NCBI GenBank assembly: GCA_036787815.1
Contig: DAIQOP010000074.1
Coordinates: 1 to 15,872, forward strand
Reading direction: 5' to 3'
Length of the DNA stretch: 15,872 nucleotides
Source: DATBAK01 sp036787815
GTDB lineage: Bacteria > Actinomycetota > Acidimicrobiia > IMCC26256 > PALSA-610
In this document: positions 5,869 to 13,711 of the stretch, one piece after another
Layout: the number at the start of each line of letters is the position of its first letter
Numbering within the stretch: position 1 is the stretch's first letter
Notes under the pieces: generated by a model
What the model saw: only the letters and a program-made list of their open reading frames with translations
The model's database searches: none
Told to the model about the DNA's origin: nothing
Position numbers and translations under genes: made by a program

Positions 5869-6839
5869 GCTCCGTCTTCGTGTCCCGCCCACTTCCCGCT
5901 CCCGGCACCGCGCCGCTCGTCGCGGCCGGCATCGAGGTCGAGCAGCACCACCACGACCGTCCGCCGACGCGCGACGAGCTGATCGCGGGCCTCCGGGGCA
6001 AGCAGGCACTGCTCTGCCTGCTCACCGAACGCATCGACGCGGACGTGCTCGACGCCGCGCCGGAGCTGCGCGTCGTCGCGAACCTCGCGGTCGGCTATGA
6101 CAACGTCGACGTCGCCGCGGCGACCGCGCGCGGAGTCGTCGTCACGAACACACCCGACGTGCTCACCGACGCGACCGCCGAGCTCACGTGGGCCCTGATC
6201 CTCTCGGCCGCGCGGCGCGTGATCGAAGGCGACGCGCTCGTGCGCGCCGGCCGATGGACCGGATGGAGCCCGACCCAGCTGCTCGGCACCTCGCTCACGG
6301 GCAAGACCCTCGGGATCTTCGGCATGGGGAAGATCGGCGCAGCCGTCGCGCGTCGGGCGCGTGCCTTCTCGATGTCGGTCGTCTACACGAACCGCTCGCG
6401 CAACGAGGCGGTGGAAGCCGAGCTCGGGGCACGCCCGGCGTCGTTCGACGAGCTGCTCGACGTCTCCGACGTCCTGACGCTCCACGCCCCGTCGACCCCG
6501 CAAACCCACCACGTGATCGACGAGGCGGCGCTGGCGCGATTGCGGCCCGGCGCGATCCTCGTCAACACGGCCCGCGGTCTGCTCGTCGACGAGGCCGCGC
6601 TCGTCCGCGCGCTGCGGGCGCGCCGGCTCGCCGCGGCCGGGCTCGATGTATACGAGCGCGAACCCGCGCTCGAGGCCGGCCTCACCGAGCTCGACAACGT
6701 CGTGCTGCTCCCGCACCTCGGTTCGGCGACGGCCGAAGCCCGAGCCGCGATGGTGGAGCTCTGCTGCCGGAACATCGTCGCGGTGCTCGCCGGCGAGCCG
6801 CCGCTCACCCCCGTGGGTCCGGTGGCGCCGAAGCCGTGA
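5865..6839 (+). CDS. D-2-hydroxyacid dehydrogenase (glyoxylate/hydroxypyruvate reductase type)
   Basis: Product of 324 residues, typical for the D-isomer-specific 2-hydroxyacid dehydrogenases, which reduce 2-oxoacids with NAD(P)H. The substrate-domain motif NLAVGYDNVDV is at 73-83. The Rossmann glycine loop GMGKIG is at 153-158, followed by VVYTNRSRN at 172-180, a pattern compatible with NADPH preference. Catalytic R237 (NTARG), E266 (YEREP) and H284 (LLPHLGS) are present. Their spacing (29 and 18 residues) equals that of archaeal glyoxylate reductase GyaR, as I recall it. The start is the GTG overlapping the folK stop; longer in-frame openings lie inside folK. The real substrate is unknown. 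Its place between folK and the DUF2520-panC genes raises the possibility of a role in pantothenate supply, such as ketopantoate reduction, but that is only context. Confidence 0.9.
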   Translation: MSSVFVSRPLPAPGTAPLVAAGIEVEQHHHDRPPTRDELIAGLRGKQALLCLLTERIDADVLDAAPELRVVANLAVGYDNVDVAAATARGVVVTNTPDVLTDATAELTWALILSAARRVIEGDALVRAGRWTGWSPTQLLGTSLTGKTLGIFGMGKIGAAVARRARAFSMSVVYTNRSRNEAVEAELGARPASFDELLDVSDVLTLHAPSTPQTHHVIDEAALARLRPGAILVNTARGLLVDEAALVRALRARRLAAAGLDVYEREPALEAGLTELDNVVLLPHLGSATAEARAAMVELCCRNIVAVLAGEPPLTPVGPVAPKP

Positions 6840-6866
6840 GCGCCGCGGCCCGCCGGGCCTGGCGGG

Positions 6867-6872
6867 TACCGT
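6867..6872 (+). promoter_or_regulatory. Possible -10 element before the DUF2520 gene
   Basis: TACCGT (6867-6872) in the 87-base gap after the dehydrogenase fits TANNNT and would place transcription start near 6879, giving a leader of about 48 bases before the GTG at 6927. No clear -35 is visible. Motif-only evidence. Confidence 0.25.
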
Positions 6873-6926
6873 GAACGAAGGGGCGGGTTGCCGATCGGCC
6901 CCACCGGGCAAGGACCGCAGGAGGCC

Positions 6927-7793
6927 GTGGCCGAGGGCAGAAGCGGGGCGCAGTTCGCCCTCATCGGTCCGGGACGCGCCGGCGCGACCGTGGCGCTGGC
7001 GTTGCTCGCGCGCGGCTACGTCGCCGTGGCCGTCGCGGGCCGGGCGCCCGACGCGCCGTCCACCACCGCGACGGCCGCGTGCCTCGATGCCAAGCCCGCG
7101 CTCGTGTCGAAGGCCGGCAAAGGTGCCTCGATCGTCATCATCGCCACGCCCGACGCCGCGATCGAAGGCGCCGCGACCACGGTCGCGCCCTCGCTCGAGG
7201 CGCACGCGCTCGTCGTGCATCTCGCGGGTTCGCTCGGCGTCGGCGTGTTCGATCCGCTCCTCGCGCTCCGGCCCGACGTGCGGGTCGGTGCGCTGCACCC
7301 GCTGCAGTCGATGCCGTCGGTGACGATGGGCCTGGACCGCCTCCCGGGCTCGTGGGCCGCGATCGCGGGCGATCCGCAGGTCGCGGAGATCGCGGAGGCG
7401 CTCGAGTTGCGTACCTTCGTGGTGCCCGACGAGCAGCGGGCCCGGTATCACGCGACCGCGGTCGTCGCGTCGAACCACCTCGTCGCGTTGTTGGGTCAGG
7501 TCGAACGCCTCGCGGCGTCGGCGGGAGTGCCGTTCGAAGCGTTCGCACCGCTCGCGGAATCGAGCCTCGCCAACGTGTTCGGGCTCGGCGCCCGCGCCGC
7601 GCTCACCGGTCCGATCTCGCGCGGCGACCTCGCCACCGTGGCCGCGCACCTGCGCGAGCTCCCGCCCTCCGAACGTGATGCGTACCGCGCCCTCGCCCGC
7701 GAGGCCGCCCGCCTCGCCGACAACCGCGACAACGCGCTCGACCGCCTGCTGGCCGATCTCCTTCCCGGCGATCCGCCGACAGACCCGGGGTAG
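6927..7793 (+). CDS. Rossmann-like and DUF2520 domain protein (panC-associated)
   Basis: Product of 288 residues. An N-terminal Rossmann fold carries ALIGPGRAGA (11-20), a dinucleotide-binding loop, and IIATPDAAIE (71-80). The linker VGALHPLQSMP (120-130) leads to a helical C-terminal domain with YHATAVVASNHLVALL (174-189) and LTGPISRGDLATVAAHL (226-242), the hallmark of DUF2520. Members are predicted NAD(P)-dependent reductases resembling ketopantoate reductase and pyrroline-carboxylate reductase in layout. Genes of this family sit immediately upstream of panC in many actinobacteria, so a step in pantothenate synthesis is a fair inference but not shown. The start is uncertain: GTG 6927 is preceded by AGGAGG at only 2 bases and AAGGA at 12. 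TTG 6888 would add 13 residues of low-complexity sequence. A 138-base gap follows. Confidence 0.85.
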   Translation: MAEGRSGAQFALIGPGRAGATVALALLARGYVAVAVAGRAPDAPSTTATAACLDAKPALVSKAGKGASIVIIATPDAAIEGAATTVAPSLEAHALVVHLAGSLGVGVFDPLLALRPDVRVGALHPLQSMPSVTMGLDRLPGSWAAIAGDPQVAEIAEALELRTFVVPDEQRARYHATAVVASNHLVALLGQVERLAASAGVPFEAFAPLAESSLANVFGLGARAALTGPISRGDLATVAAHLRELPPSERDAYRALAREAARLADNRDNALDRLLADLLPGDPPTDPG

Positions 7794-7817
7794 CAGGCGT
7801 TCGGCCCACGCGGGGCG

Positions 7818-7827
7818 AAACGGCCGA
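7818..7827. repeat. 10-mer shared with the pyk-folB gap
   Basis: GAAACGGCCG lies in the gap before panC and is identical to 4883-4892 in the pyk-folB gap, with a G-run just upstream in both cases. In this GC-rich sequence it may be chance, but the neighbouring coding sequence does not explain it. Confidence 0.25.
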
Positions 7828-7854
7828 TGGGTGGGGTCGAACGGCGCTCCCTCT

Positions 7855-7860
7855 ACACTG
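7855..7860 (+). promoter_or_regulatory. Possible -10 element for panC
   Basis: TACACT (7855-7860) in the 138-base gap between the DUF2520 gene and panC matches the actinobacterial -10 consensus TANNNT. It would give a leader of about 65 bases before the ATG at 7932. No convincing -35 or riboswitch structure is seen in the gap. Confidence 0.33.
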
Positions 7861-7931
7861 CCGATTCCGCCTGTCCGCCACCCAGACCGGTCGTCCGGCA
7901 CCTTCACGAGGGCCGGAACGAGAGAGGTGCG

Positions 7932-8858
7932 ATGGCCGCGCTCATCGAGACGATCCCCGGTTTGCGCGACGCGTGCGACCGCGCGCGTGCCGCGGGTGGC
8001 ACCGTCGGTCTGGTGCCCACGATGGGATTCCTTCACGAGGGGCATCGCTCGCTCATGCGGCGCGCCCGCGCCGAGAACTCGTTCGTCGTCGTCACGATCT
8101 TCGTCAACCCGTTGCAGTTCGGGCCGACCGAGGATCTCGGCCGCTACCCCCGCGACCTCGACGGTGATGTCGCCGCCTGCGAAGCCGAGGATGTCGACGT
8201 CGTGTTCGCCCCGAGCGTCGCGGAGATGTACCCGCGGCCTTCGGCGACGACCGTGCGCGTGGCCGGATTGACCGACGGGTTGTGCGGCGAGCACCGTCCC
8301 GGTCACTTCGACGGCGTCACCACCGTCGTCACCAAGCTGTTCGCGATCGCGGGCCCGTGCCGCGCGTACTTCGGCCGGAAGGACGCCCAACAGGTCGCGG
8401 TCGTGGCTCGAATGGCCGCCGATCTCGATCTGCCGATCGAGGTGCTCGCGTGCCCGCTCGTGCGCGAATCCGACGGCCTCGCGCTGTCGAGCCGCAATGC
8501 CTACCTGGCACCCGCCGACCGCGCCGCCGCGCCCGTGCTCTTCCACGCGTTGCGCGCGGCTTCCGAGTCGGTGGTCGCGGGTGAGCGCGACGCTGACGTG
8601 CTCACGGCCCGTATCCGCGGGGTCGTCGCGGCCGAGCCGAGGGTCGAGCTCGAGTACGTCGAGGTGCGCGACGCCGAATCGATCGTCCCCGTCGTGCGGG
8701 TCGACGGCGCGGTCCTGATCGCGCTCGCCGCCCGAGTCGGGGGAACCCGGCTGATCGACAATGTCGGCATCTCCGTGGTCGGCAGCACGGTCACCGTCGA
8801 TCTCGGCACGCTGTCGGCGGGTGCGAAGCCCGCGCCGCCTGCGCCGCCTGCGTCCTAG
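7932..8858 (+). CDS. panC: Pantothenate synthetase (pantoate-beta-alanine ligase)
   Basis: Product of 308 residues. It joins D-pantoate and beta-alanine using ATP, through a pantoyl-adenylate, in the cytoplasm. Class-I nucleotidyl-transferase marks are intact: VPTMGFLHEGHRSL (28-41, HIGH-like motif), FVNPLQFGPTEDLGRYPR (57-74), GHFDGVTTVVTKLF (124-137), AYFGRKDAQQ (145-154) and LALSSRNAYL (183-192, the KMSKS equivalent). The ATG at 7932 is preceded by GAGAGAGG at about 4 bases and starts right at the first helix; an in-frame ATG at 7827 would add 35 unlike residues. The C-terminus ends in a Pro/Ala repeat KPAPPAPPAS coded by a short GC-rich duplication. The stop TAG overlaps a TAGTCT that could serve as a -10 for nadB. 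panD, which follows panC in mycobacteria, is absent. Confidence 0.96.
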   Translation: MAALIETIPGLRDACDRARAAGGTVGLVPTMGFLHEGHRSLMRRARAENSFVVVTIFVNPLQFGPTEDLGRYPRDLDGDVAACEAEDVDVVFAPSVAEMYPRPSATTVRVAGLTDGLCGEHRPGHFDGVTTVVTKLFAIAGPCRAYFGRKDAQQVAVVARMAADLDLPIEVLACPLVRESDGLALSSRNAYLAPADRAAAPVLFHALRAASESVVAGERDADVLTARIRGVVAAEPRVELEYVEVRDAESIVPVVRVDGAVLIALAARVGGTRLIDNVGISVVGSTVTVDLGTLSAGAKPAPPAPPAS

Positions 8859-8870
8859 TCTCAAGGGCTC

Positions 8871-10487
8871 ATGACCGACCTGCTCGTGCTCGGAAGCGGT
8901 GTGGCCGGCCTTACCGTCGCGCTGCACGCGCGGGCGGCCGGGCGCTCGGTGCTCGTGCTCACGAAGGGCGAGCTGGCGCACTCGGCGACGTGGTTCGCGC
9001 AAGGAGGCGTCGCCGCGGCGCTCGGTGAGCCCGATTCGCCCGAGCTCCACTTCCGGGACACCGTCGTGGCGGGCGCGGGTCTGTGCGACGAAGCGGCCGT
9101 CGACGTGCTCGTGCGCGAGGGCCCCGATCGGGTCCGCGAGCTGGCCGACCTCGGTGCGCAGTTCGACGATCACGACGGCCGTTGGTTGCTTGCCCGCGAA
9201 GGTGGGCACTCGCTCGCCCGAGTGGTGCACGCGGGGGGCGACGCGACCGGAGCCGAGATCGAACGCGCACTCGTGGCCGCGACGGTGGCGTCGGGATGCG
9301 ACATCCGCGAAGGGTGGTTCGCGCTCTCGCTGCTCGTCGTCGACGGCGAAGCCGCCGGAGTGGTCGCGCTGGATCCGGCGGGGAAGCGGGTCGAGGTGCG
9401 GGCGACCGACACCGTGATCGCGACCGGTGGCGCCGGCCAGTGCTACGCGGTCACGACCAACCCTGCGCTCTCGACCGGCGACGGCGTCGCGCTCGCGCTG
9501 CGGGCCCGGGTCGCGTGTGCCGATATGGAGTTCGTGCAGTTCCACCCGACCGCGCTCCATCATCCGGCGATGCCCCGGCCCCTCCTTTCCGAGGCGTTGC
9601 GGGGCGAAGGCGCGGTGCTGCGCAACGCGAAGGGCGAGCCGTTCATGCAGGGGGTGCATCCCCTGGCCGATCTCGCGCCGCGCGACGTCGTCGCCCGCGC
9701 GATCCACTTCCGGATGCGCGACGAAGGAACCGACCACCTCTGGCTCGACGCGACCGGTATCGACGAGTTCGCCCGCCGGTTCCCGACGATCTGGAACGCG
9801 TGCCAGGTCGTCGGTCTCGATCCCACACGCGAATGGCTCCCGGTCGCGCCCGCGGCCCACTACCTGTCGGGAGGCGTCGTCGCCGATCTCGACGGCGCGA
9901 CGACGATGCCCGGGCTCTGGACGTGCGGCGAGGCCGCGTGCAGTGGGGTGCACGGCGCGAACCGGTTGGCGTCGAACTCGCTCCTCGACGGCTTGGTGTT
10001 CGGTGCGCGTGTCGTCGCTGCGCTGTCGAGCGGCAAGCGCGGGCCCGAGCCGAGTGGCGTGATGGCCGACCTGCTCGAGAGTGGGTGGTCGGCCGAGCCC
10101 GCCGACTCGAAGCCGGGAGCGTCGGACGAGTGCGAGCCGATCGATCCGCGCCAGCGCGAAGCGATCCAGGGCACGATGTCGAGCGACGTCGGTGTCGTGC
10201 GCGACGCCGACGGTCTCGCGCTCGCAGCCAAGTCGCTCACTTCGCTTCGCGAGGGTGGCGGGGCGAGTGTCGAGCCCACGGTCGCGGGGTACGAGGTCGC
10301 GAACCTCACCGCCGTCGCGTCCGTGATCGTCGCCGGCGCGACCGCGCGCCTCGAGTCGCGCGGATCACACACACGGGCCGATTTCCCCGACACCGACCCG
10401 GAGCAACGCGGCCGCTACGTGCAGACCGCGGATGACGCGCCGCGTTTCGTTCGGGCGCGGCGCGAGAGCGAGGAGACGCGAGCGTGA
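8871..10487 (+). CDS. nadB: L-aspartate oxidase
   Basis: Product of 538 residues. It is the FAD enzyme that oxidises L-aspartate to iminoaspartate, the first step of de novo NAD synthesis. The FAD-binding loop VLGSGVAGLT is at 6-15. ATWFAQGGVAAAL follows near 44-56, and HSLARVVHAGGDATG precedes helix-binding of the cofactor. The succinate-dehydrogenase-like active site is present: FHPTALHH near 224-231, APRDVVARAI with the conserved Arg near 271, and AHYLSGGV near 329-336. The flavoprotein C-terminal TCGEAACSGVHGANRLASNSLLDGLVFG is complete, and a helical C-terminal domain follows. The ATG at 8871 has a weak AAGGG upstream and lies 12 bases after panC. The TGA (10485-10487) overlaps the nadC GTG. 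nadA is not in the window and must be elsewhere. Confidence 0.96.
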   Translation: MTDLLVLGSGVAGLTVALHARAAGRSVLVLTKGELAHSATWFAQGGVAAALGEPDSPELHFRDTVVAGAGLCDEAAVDVLVREGPDRVRELADLGAQFDDHDGRWLLAREGGHSLARVVHAGGDATGAEIERALVAATVASGCDIREGWFALSLLVVDGEAAGVVALDPAGKRVEVRATDTVIATGGAGQCYAVTTNPALSTGDGVALALRARVACADMEFVQFHPTALHHPAMPRPLLSEALRGEGAVLRNAKGEPFMQGVHPLADLAPRDVVARAIHFRMRDEGTDHLWLDATGIDEFARRFPTIWNACQVVGLDPTREWLPVAPAAHYLSGGVVADLDGATTMPGLWTCGEAACSGVHGANRLASNSLLDGLVFGARVVAALSSGKRGPEPSGVMADLLESGWSAEPADSKPGASDECEPIDPRQREAIQGTMSSDVGVVRDADGLALAAKSLTSLREGGGASVEPTVAGYEVANLTAVASVIVAGATARLESRGSHTRADFPDTDPEQRGRYVQTADDAPRFVRARRESEETRA

Positions 10488-11329
10488 CGGCCTTCGATCC
10501 ACCCAGACACGCGGTCCGCGCGCTCGTCGAGCTGGCGCTCGCCGAGGATCTCGGTGTGCTCGGCGACATCACGACGATCGCCTGCATCCCCGACGACTCG
10601 TGGGGTCGAGCGCGATTCGTGAGCCGCGCCGAAGGCGTGGTTGCCGGCACCGCGCCGGCTGCCGAGACGTTCCGCCAGGTCGACACGTTCGCGATCGTGC
10701 AGTGGAAGGTGCCCGACGGCACCGCGGTCGAGGCGGGCGACGAGATCGGCAGCGTCGAGGGACCGCTCCGTTCGATCCTCACCGGCGAGAGGGTCGCCCT
10801 CAACTTCATGACCCACCTCTCCGGGATCGCGACGATCACGCGCCGGTACGTGCGCGCCGCGCACGGGCGCGCCCGCATCCTCGACACCCGCAAGACCCTC
10901 CCCGGTCTGCGCGCGTTCGAGAAGGCCGCGGTGCGCGCCGGTGGAGGTTTCAACCACCGCGAGTCGCTCTCCGACGCGGTGCTCATCAAGGACAACCATC
11001 TCGTCGGGGTGGGCGTCGCGGGCGCCGTCGAACGCGCCCGGGCGCGCTGGCCGAACCGCGTCATCGAGGTCGAGTGTGATTCGCTCGAACAGGTGGCGGA
11101 GGCCAAGACCGCAAGCCCCGACGTGGTGCTCCTCGACAACATGAGCCCCGACACCGTGCGTGAAGCCGTCGCGGTCCTCGGCGGCGCGGCGAAGACCGAG
11201 GTGAGTGGCAACGTCTCGCTCGAATCGGTCGGCGCGTACGCGGAAGCGGGTGCCGATTACATCTCGGTCGGCGCGCTCACCCATTCGGCCCGTGCGCTCG
11301 ACATCGGCCTCGACGTCGAGGGGAGCTGA
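10484..11329 (+). CDS. nadC: Nicotinate-nucleotide pyrophosphorylase (quinolinate phosphoribosyltransferase)
   Basis: Product of 281 residues. It converts quinolinate and PRPP to nicotinate mononucleotide, CO2 and pyrophosphate. Features in order: the N-terminal AEDLGVLGDITT (20-31), where the usual ED(x)G-GDIT has one extra residue, then GERVALNFMTHLSGIAT (101-117) and ILDTRKTLPGLR (132-143). GGGFNHRESLSDAVLIKDNHL (153-173), EVECDSLEQ (196-204), LLDNM (216-220) and VSGNVSLESV (240-249) complete the barrel and hold the phosphate- and quinolinate-binding residues. The GTG start overlaps nadB (GTGA) and has a GAGGAG ribosome binding site 8 bases upstream inside nadB. coaX begins 3 bases after the stop. 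The nadB-nadC-coaX order also occurs, as I recall, in Streptomyces. Confidence 0.96.
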   Translation: MTAFDPPRHAVRALVELALAEDLGVLGDITTIACIPDDSWGRARFVSRAEGVVAGTAPAAETFRQVDTFAIVQWKVPDGTAVEAGDEIGSVEGPLRSILTGERVALNFMTHLSGIATITRRYVRAAHGRARILDTRKTLPGLRAFEKAAVRAGGGFNHRESLSDAVLIKDNHLVGVGVAGAVERARARWPNRVIEVECDSLEQVAEAKTASPDVVLLDNMSPDTVREAVAVLGGAAKTEVSGNVSLESVGAYAEAGADYISVGALTHSARALDIGLDVEGS

Positions 11330-11332
11330 ACC

Positions 11333-12097
11333 GTGCTGCTCGCGATCGATGCCGGCAACACCCAGACCGTGGTCGGGCTGTTCGACGATGTCGAGCTCGT
11401 CGACCACTGGCGCATCGCCACCGCACCGGAACGCACCTCCGACGAGCTTGCGCTCATGATCCAGCAGTTCCTCGGGTTCCACGGCTTCTCGTTCGACGCG
11501 AACATCACCGGCGTCTCGATCTCGTCGGGCGTGCCGATGGTCACCGCGGCGCTGCGGGAGATGACCGAGCGGTACTTCGGCTTCCCCGCACTCGTCATCG
11601 AGCCCGGGATCCGTACGGGGATGCCGATCCTCTACGACAACCCGAAAGAGGTCGGTGCCGACCGGATCGCGAACGCGGTCGGCGCGTTCGACCTCTACGG
11701 CGGGCCGTCGATCGTCGTCGACTTCGGTACCGCGACCACGATCGAAGCGGTGAGCGCCAAGGGCGAGTACCTCGGCGGCGCGATCTTCCCGGGCATCGAG
11801 ATCTCGCTCGACGCGCTCTTCGGTCGCGCCGCGGGCCTGCGGCGCATCGAGCTGGTGGAGCCGAAGCACGTGATCGGCAAGTCGACGGTCGAGTCGATCC
11901 AGTCGGGTGTGATCTACGGATTCTCGGGCCAGGTCGACGCATTGGTCGATCGGTTCCGCGCGGAGCTGGGAGACTGCACCGTGATCGCGACCGGTGGCCT
12001 GGCCGAGCTCGTCGGGCCCTACACCCGCAACGTGAAGCACTACGAGCCGTGGCTCACCCTGTTCGGGCTGCGCATCGTCTTCGAGCGCAACCGATGA
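11333..12097 (+). CDS. coaX: Type III pantothenate kinase
   Basis: Product of 254 residues. It phosphorylates pantothenate, the first step of CoA synthesis from vitamin B5, in the cytoplasm; the enzyme is dimeric and belongs to the ASKHA fold. Family marks: LLAIDAGNTQTVVGLF (2-17, phosphate loop), ISSGVPMV (63-70), the interface motif GADRIANAVGA (108-118) with the catalytic Asp110, and VVDFGTATTIEAV (128-140) with the cation-binding Asp130. GGAIFPGIEIS, QSGVIYGFSGQVDALVDRF and IATGGLAELV follow. The GTG at 11333 has GAGGGGAG 7 bases upstream. The TGA (12095-12097) overlaps the lysS ATG (12094-12096). It lies with panC in one run, so two CoA-pathway genes are adjacent to two NAD-pathway genes. 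Type III enzymes are not feedback-inhibited by CoA. Confidence 0.96.
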   Translation: MLLAIDAGNTQTVVGLFDDVELVDHWRIATAPERTSDELALMIQQFLGFHGFSFDANITGVSISSGVPMVTAALREMTERYFGFPALVIEPGIRTGMPILYDNPKEVGADRIANAVGAFDLYGGPSIVVDFGTATTIEAVSAKGEYLGGAIFPGIEISLDALFGRAAGLRRIELVEPKHVIGKSTVESIQSGVIYGFSGQVDALVDRFRAELGDCTVIATGGLAELVGPYTRNVKHYEPWLTLFGLRIVFERNR

Positions 12098-13701
12098 GCG
12101 ACCCGGCGGTCGGAGCCGCGGAGGGCGAGGCGCAGGCCGGAGGCGGGGGCATGCCGGAGGGCGGAGCCGCCAGGAATACCGAGGCGCAGGCCGGCGGCGG
12201 GGGCATGCCGGAGGCCGCAGCCGCAAGAGGCACCGAGCGGGTCGCGCGCATGGCGAAGGTCGAGGCGCTGCGCGAAGCGGGGGTCGATCCGTATCCCGTG
12301 CGCTTCGACCGCACGGCCACTGCAGGTGAGCTCCACGACCGGTACGACACCCTCGCCGACGGTGAGGAGACCGACGTCGTCGTGCGGGTCGCGGGGCGCG
12401 TGCTGCTGCGCCGCCAGATGGGCAAGCTCGTGTTCCTCACCTTGCGCGACGGCAGTGGCAACGTGCAGCTGTTCGTGTCGCGCTCGATCGTCGGCGACGC
12501 GGCGTTCACGGCGATCGGTGATCTCGATCTCGGCGACTGGGTCGGGGTCGAGGGCGCGGTCATGAAAACGAAGGTCGGCGAGCTGTCGATCAAGGTCTCC
12601 ACCTGCGCGCTGCTGTCGAAGGCGCTCCGGCCACTGCCCGACAAGTGGCACGGGCTCAGCGACGTCGAGACGCGGTACCGGCAGCGCTACGTCGATCTCA
12701 TCGCCAACGACGACGCCCGTCGCGTATTCGCGATCCGGTTCGCCGCGGTGGCGTCGATCCGCGCCGAGCTCCTCGCACGGGGATACGTCGAGGTCGAGAC
12801 ACCGGTGCTGCAGCCCATCGCGGGCGGCGCCACGGCGCGTCCGTTCGTCACCCATCACAACGCGCTCGACGTCGATCTCTACCTGCGCATCGCGCCGGAG
12901 CTCTACCTCAAGCGCCTCGTCGTGGGGGGGCTCGAGAAGGTGTTCGAGATGGGCCGCGTCTTCCGCAACGAAGGCCTCTCCACGCGTCACAACACCGAGT
13001 TCACGATGCTGGAGCTCTACGAGGCCTTCGTCGACTACACCGACATCATGACCCTCACCGAGCAGCTGATCTCGCAGGCCGCGTTGGCCGCGCTCGGCAC
13101 CACGACCGTCGAGTGGGAGGGCAGGACCCTCGAGCTCGCGGCGCCGTGGGAGCGGCGATCGCTGCTCGATCTCGTGCGCGAGCACGCGGGGCTCGATCTG
13201 CACCCGAGCCAACCGGTCGAGGATCTGCGCAAGCACTGCGACGATCTCGAGATCCCGTACGAGTCGATGTGGAGATCGGGCAAGCTCATTCTCGAGATCT
13301 ACGAGAAGACCACCGAGGCGCGCATCCTCGGGCCGACGTTCGTCTGCGACTACCCGCGTGAGGTCTCGCCGTTCGCCCGCCCCCACCGCGACGACGGTGA
13401 TCTGACCGAACGGTTCGAGCTCATCGTCGGTGGGCGGGAGATCGCGAACGCGTTCAGCGAGTTGAACGATCCCGTCGACCAGCTGCGGCGCTTCGAGGCG
13501 CAGGCCCGGTTGAAGGCCGCGGGCGATCTCGAAGCGCAGTCGATCGACTACGACTACGTGCGCGCGCTCGAGTACGGGCTGCCGCCGTGTGGTGGTCTCG
13601 GGATCGGGATCGATCGCCTCGTGATGCTGCTCGCCGGTGTGACGTCGATCCGCGAGGTCGTGCTCTTCCCGCAACTCCGACCGGAGGTCAACGAGTCGTG
13701 A
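12094..13701 (+). CDS. lysS: Lysyl-tRNA synthetase, class II, with repeat-bearing N-terminal extension
   Basis: Product of 535 residues that charges tRNA(Lys). After a 47-residue extension the canonical sequence begins at RVARMAKVEALREAGVDPYP. An OB-fold anticodon-binding domain follows (VAGRVLLRRQMGKLVFLTLR), then the class II core: GGATARPFVTHHNAL (motif 1 region), FRNEGLSTRHNTEFT (motif 2, from residue 290) and GGLGIGIDRL (motif 3, from residue 500). The protein ends in the usual SIREVVLFPQLRPE. The ATG overlaps the coaX stop (ATGA). The extension holds a nearly exact 18-residue duplication (residues 12-29 and 30-47) rich in Gly and Ala, not part of the usual enzyme and probably unstructured. 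An ATG at 12250 would omit both repeat copies and remains an alternative start, but the 4-base overlap and in-frame conservation of the repeat favour 12094. Confidence 0.94.
   Translation: MSDPAVGAAEGEAQAGGGGMPEGGAARNTEAQAGGGGMPEAAAARGTERVARMAKVEALREAGVDPYPVRFDRTATAGELHDRYDTLADGEETDVVVRVAGRVLLRRQMGKLVFLTLRDGSGNVQLFVSRSIVGDAAFTAIGDLDLGDWVGVEGAVMKTKVGELSIKVSTCALLSKALRPLPDKWHGLSDVETRYRQRYVDLIANDDARRVFAIRFAAVASIRAELLARGYVEVETPVLQPIAGGATARPFVTHHNALDVDLYLRIAPELYLKRLVVGGLEKVFEMGRVFRNEGLSTRHNTEFTMLELYEAFVDYTDIMTLTEQLISQAALAALGTTTVEWEGRTLELAAPWERRSLLDLVREHAGLDLHPSQPVEDLRKHCDDLEIPYESMWRSGKLILEIYEKTTEARILGPTFVCDYPREVSPFARPHRDDGDLTERFELIVGGREIANAFSELNDPVDQLRRFEAQARLKAAGDLEAQSIDYDYVRALEYGLPPCGGLGIGIDRLVMLLAGVTSIREVVLFPQLRPEVNES
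12127..12234 (+). repeat. 54-base tandem duplication inside the lysS 5' end
   Basis: Two adjacent copies (12127-12180 and 12181-12234) match at 46 of 54 bases and keep the reading frame, each encoding EAQAGGGGMPE followed by a variable AAR tail. Each contains the 8-base palindrome GGCATGCC. GGAGCCGC at 12112-12119, ahead of the first copy, recurs at 12163-12170 in copy 1, suggesting a partial third unit. Confidence 0.9.
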
Positions 13702-13711
13702 GGGAGACAGC

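Noticed and set aside
7794..7931. Possible riboswitch in the 138-base gap before panC
   Set aside because: No conserved aptamer core or long stem was visible, only a -10-like hexamer and a short repeat.
8827..8855. Short GC-rich duplication at the panC 3' end as a possible mobile repeat
   Set aside because: It is only a 9-base unit twice, giving a Pro/Ala tail, best explained by slippage in a tolerant C-terminus.
5409..9953. A 1514-codon open frame on the minus strand spanning folK to nadB
   Set aside because: The dehydrogenase, DUF2520, panC and nadB genes all happen to share one plus-strand frame, and GC-rich codon use avoids TTA, CTA and TCA, so one antisense frame stays open across them. 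The translation is Arg/His/Asp/Glu-rich with no recognisable domain, while the plus-strand products are clear enzymes.
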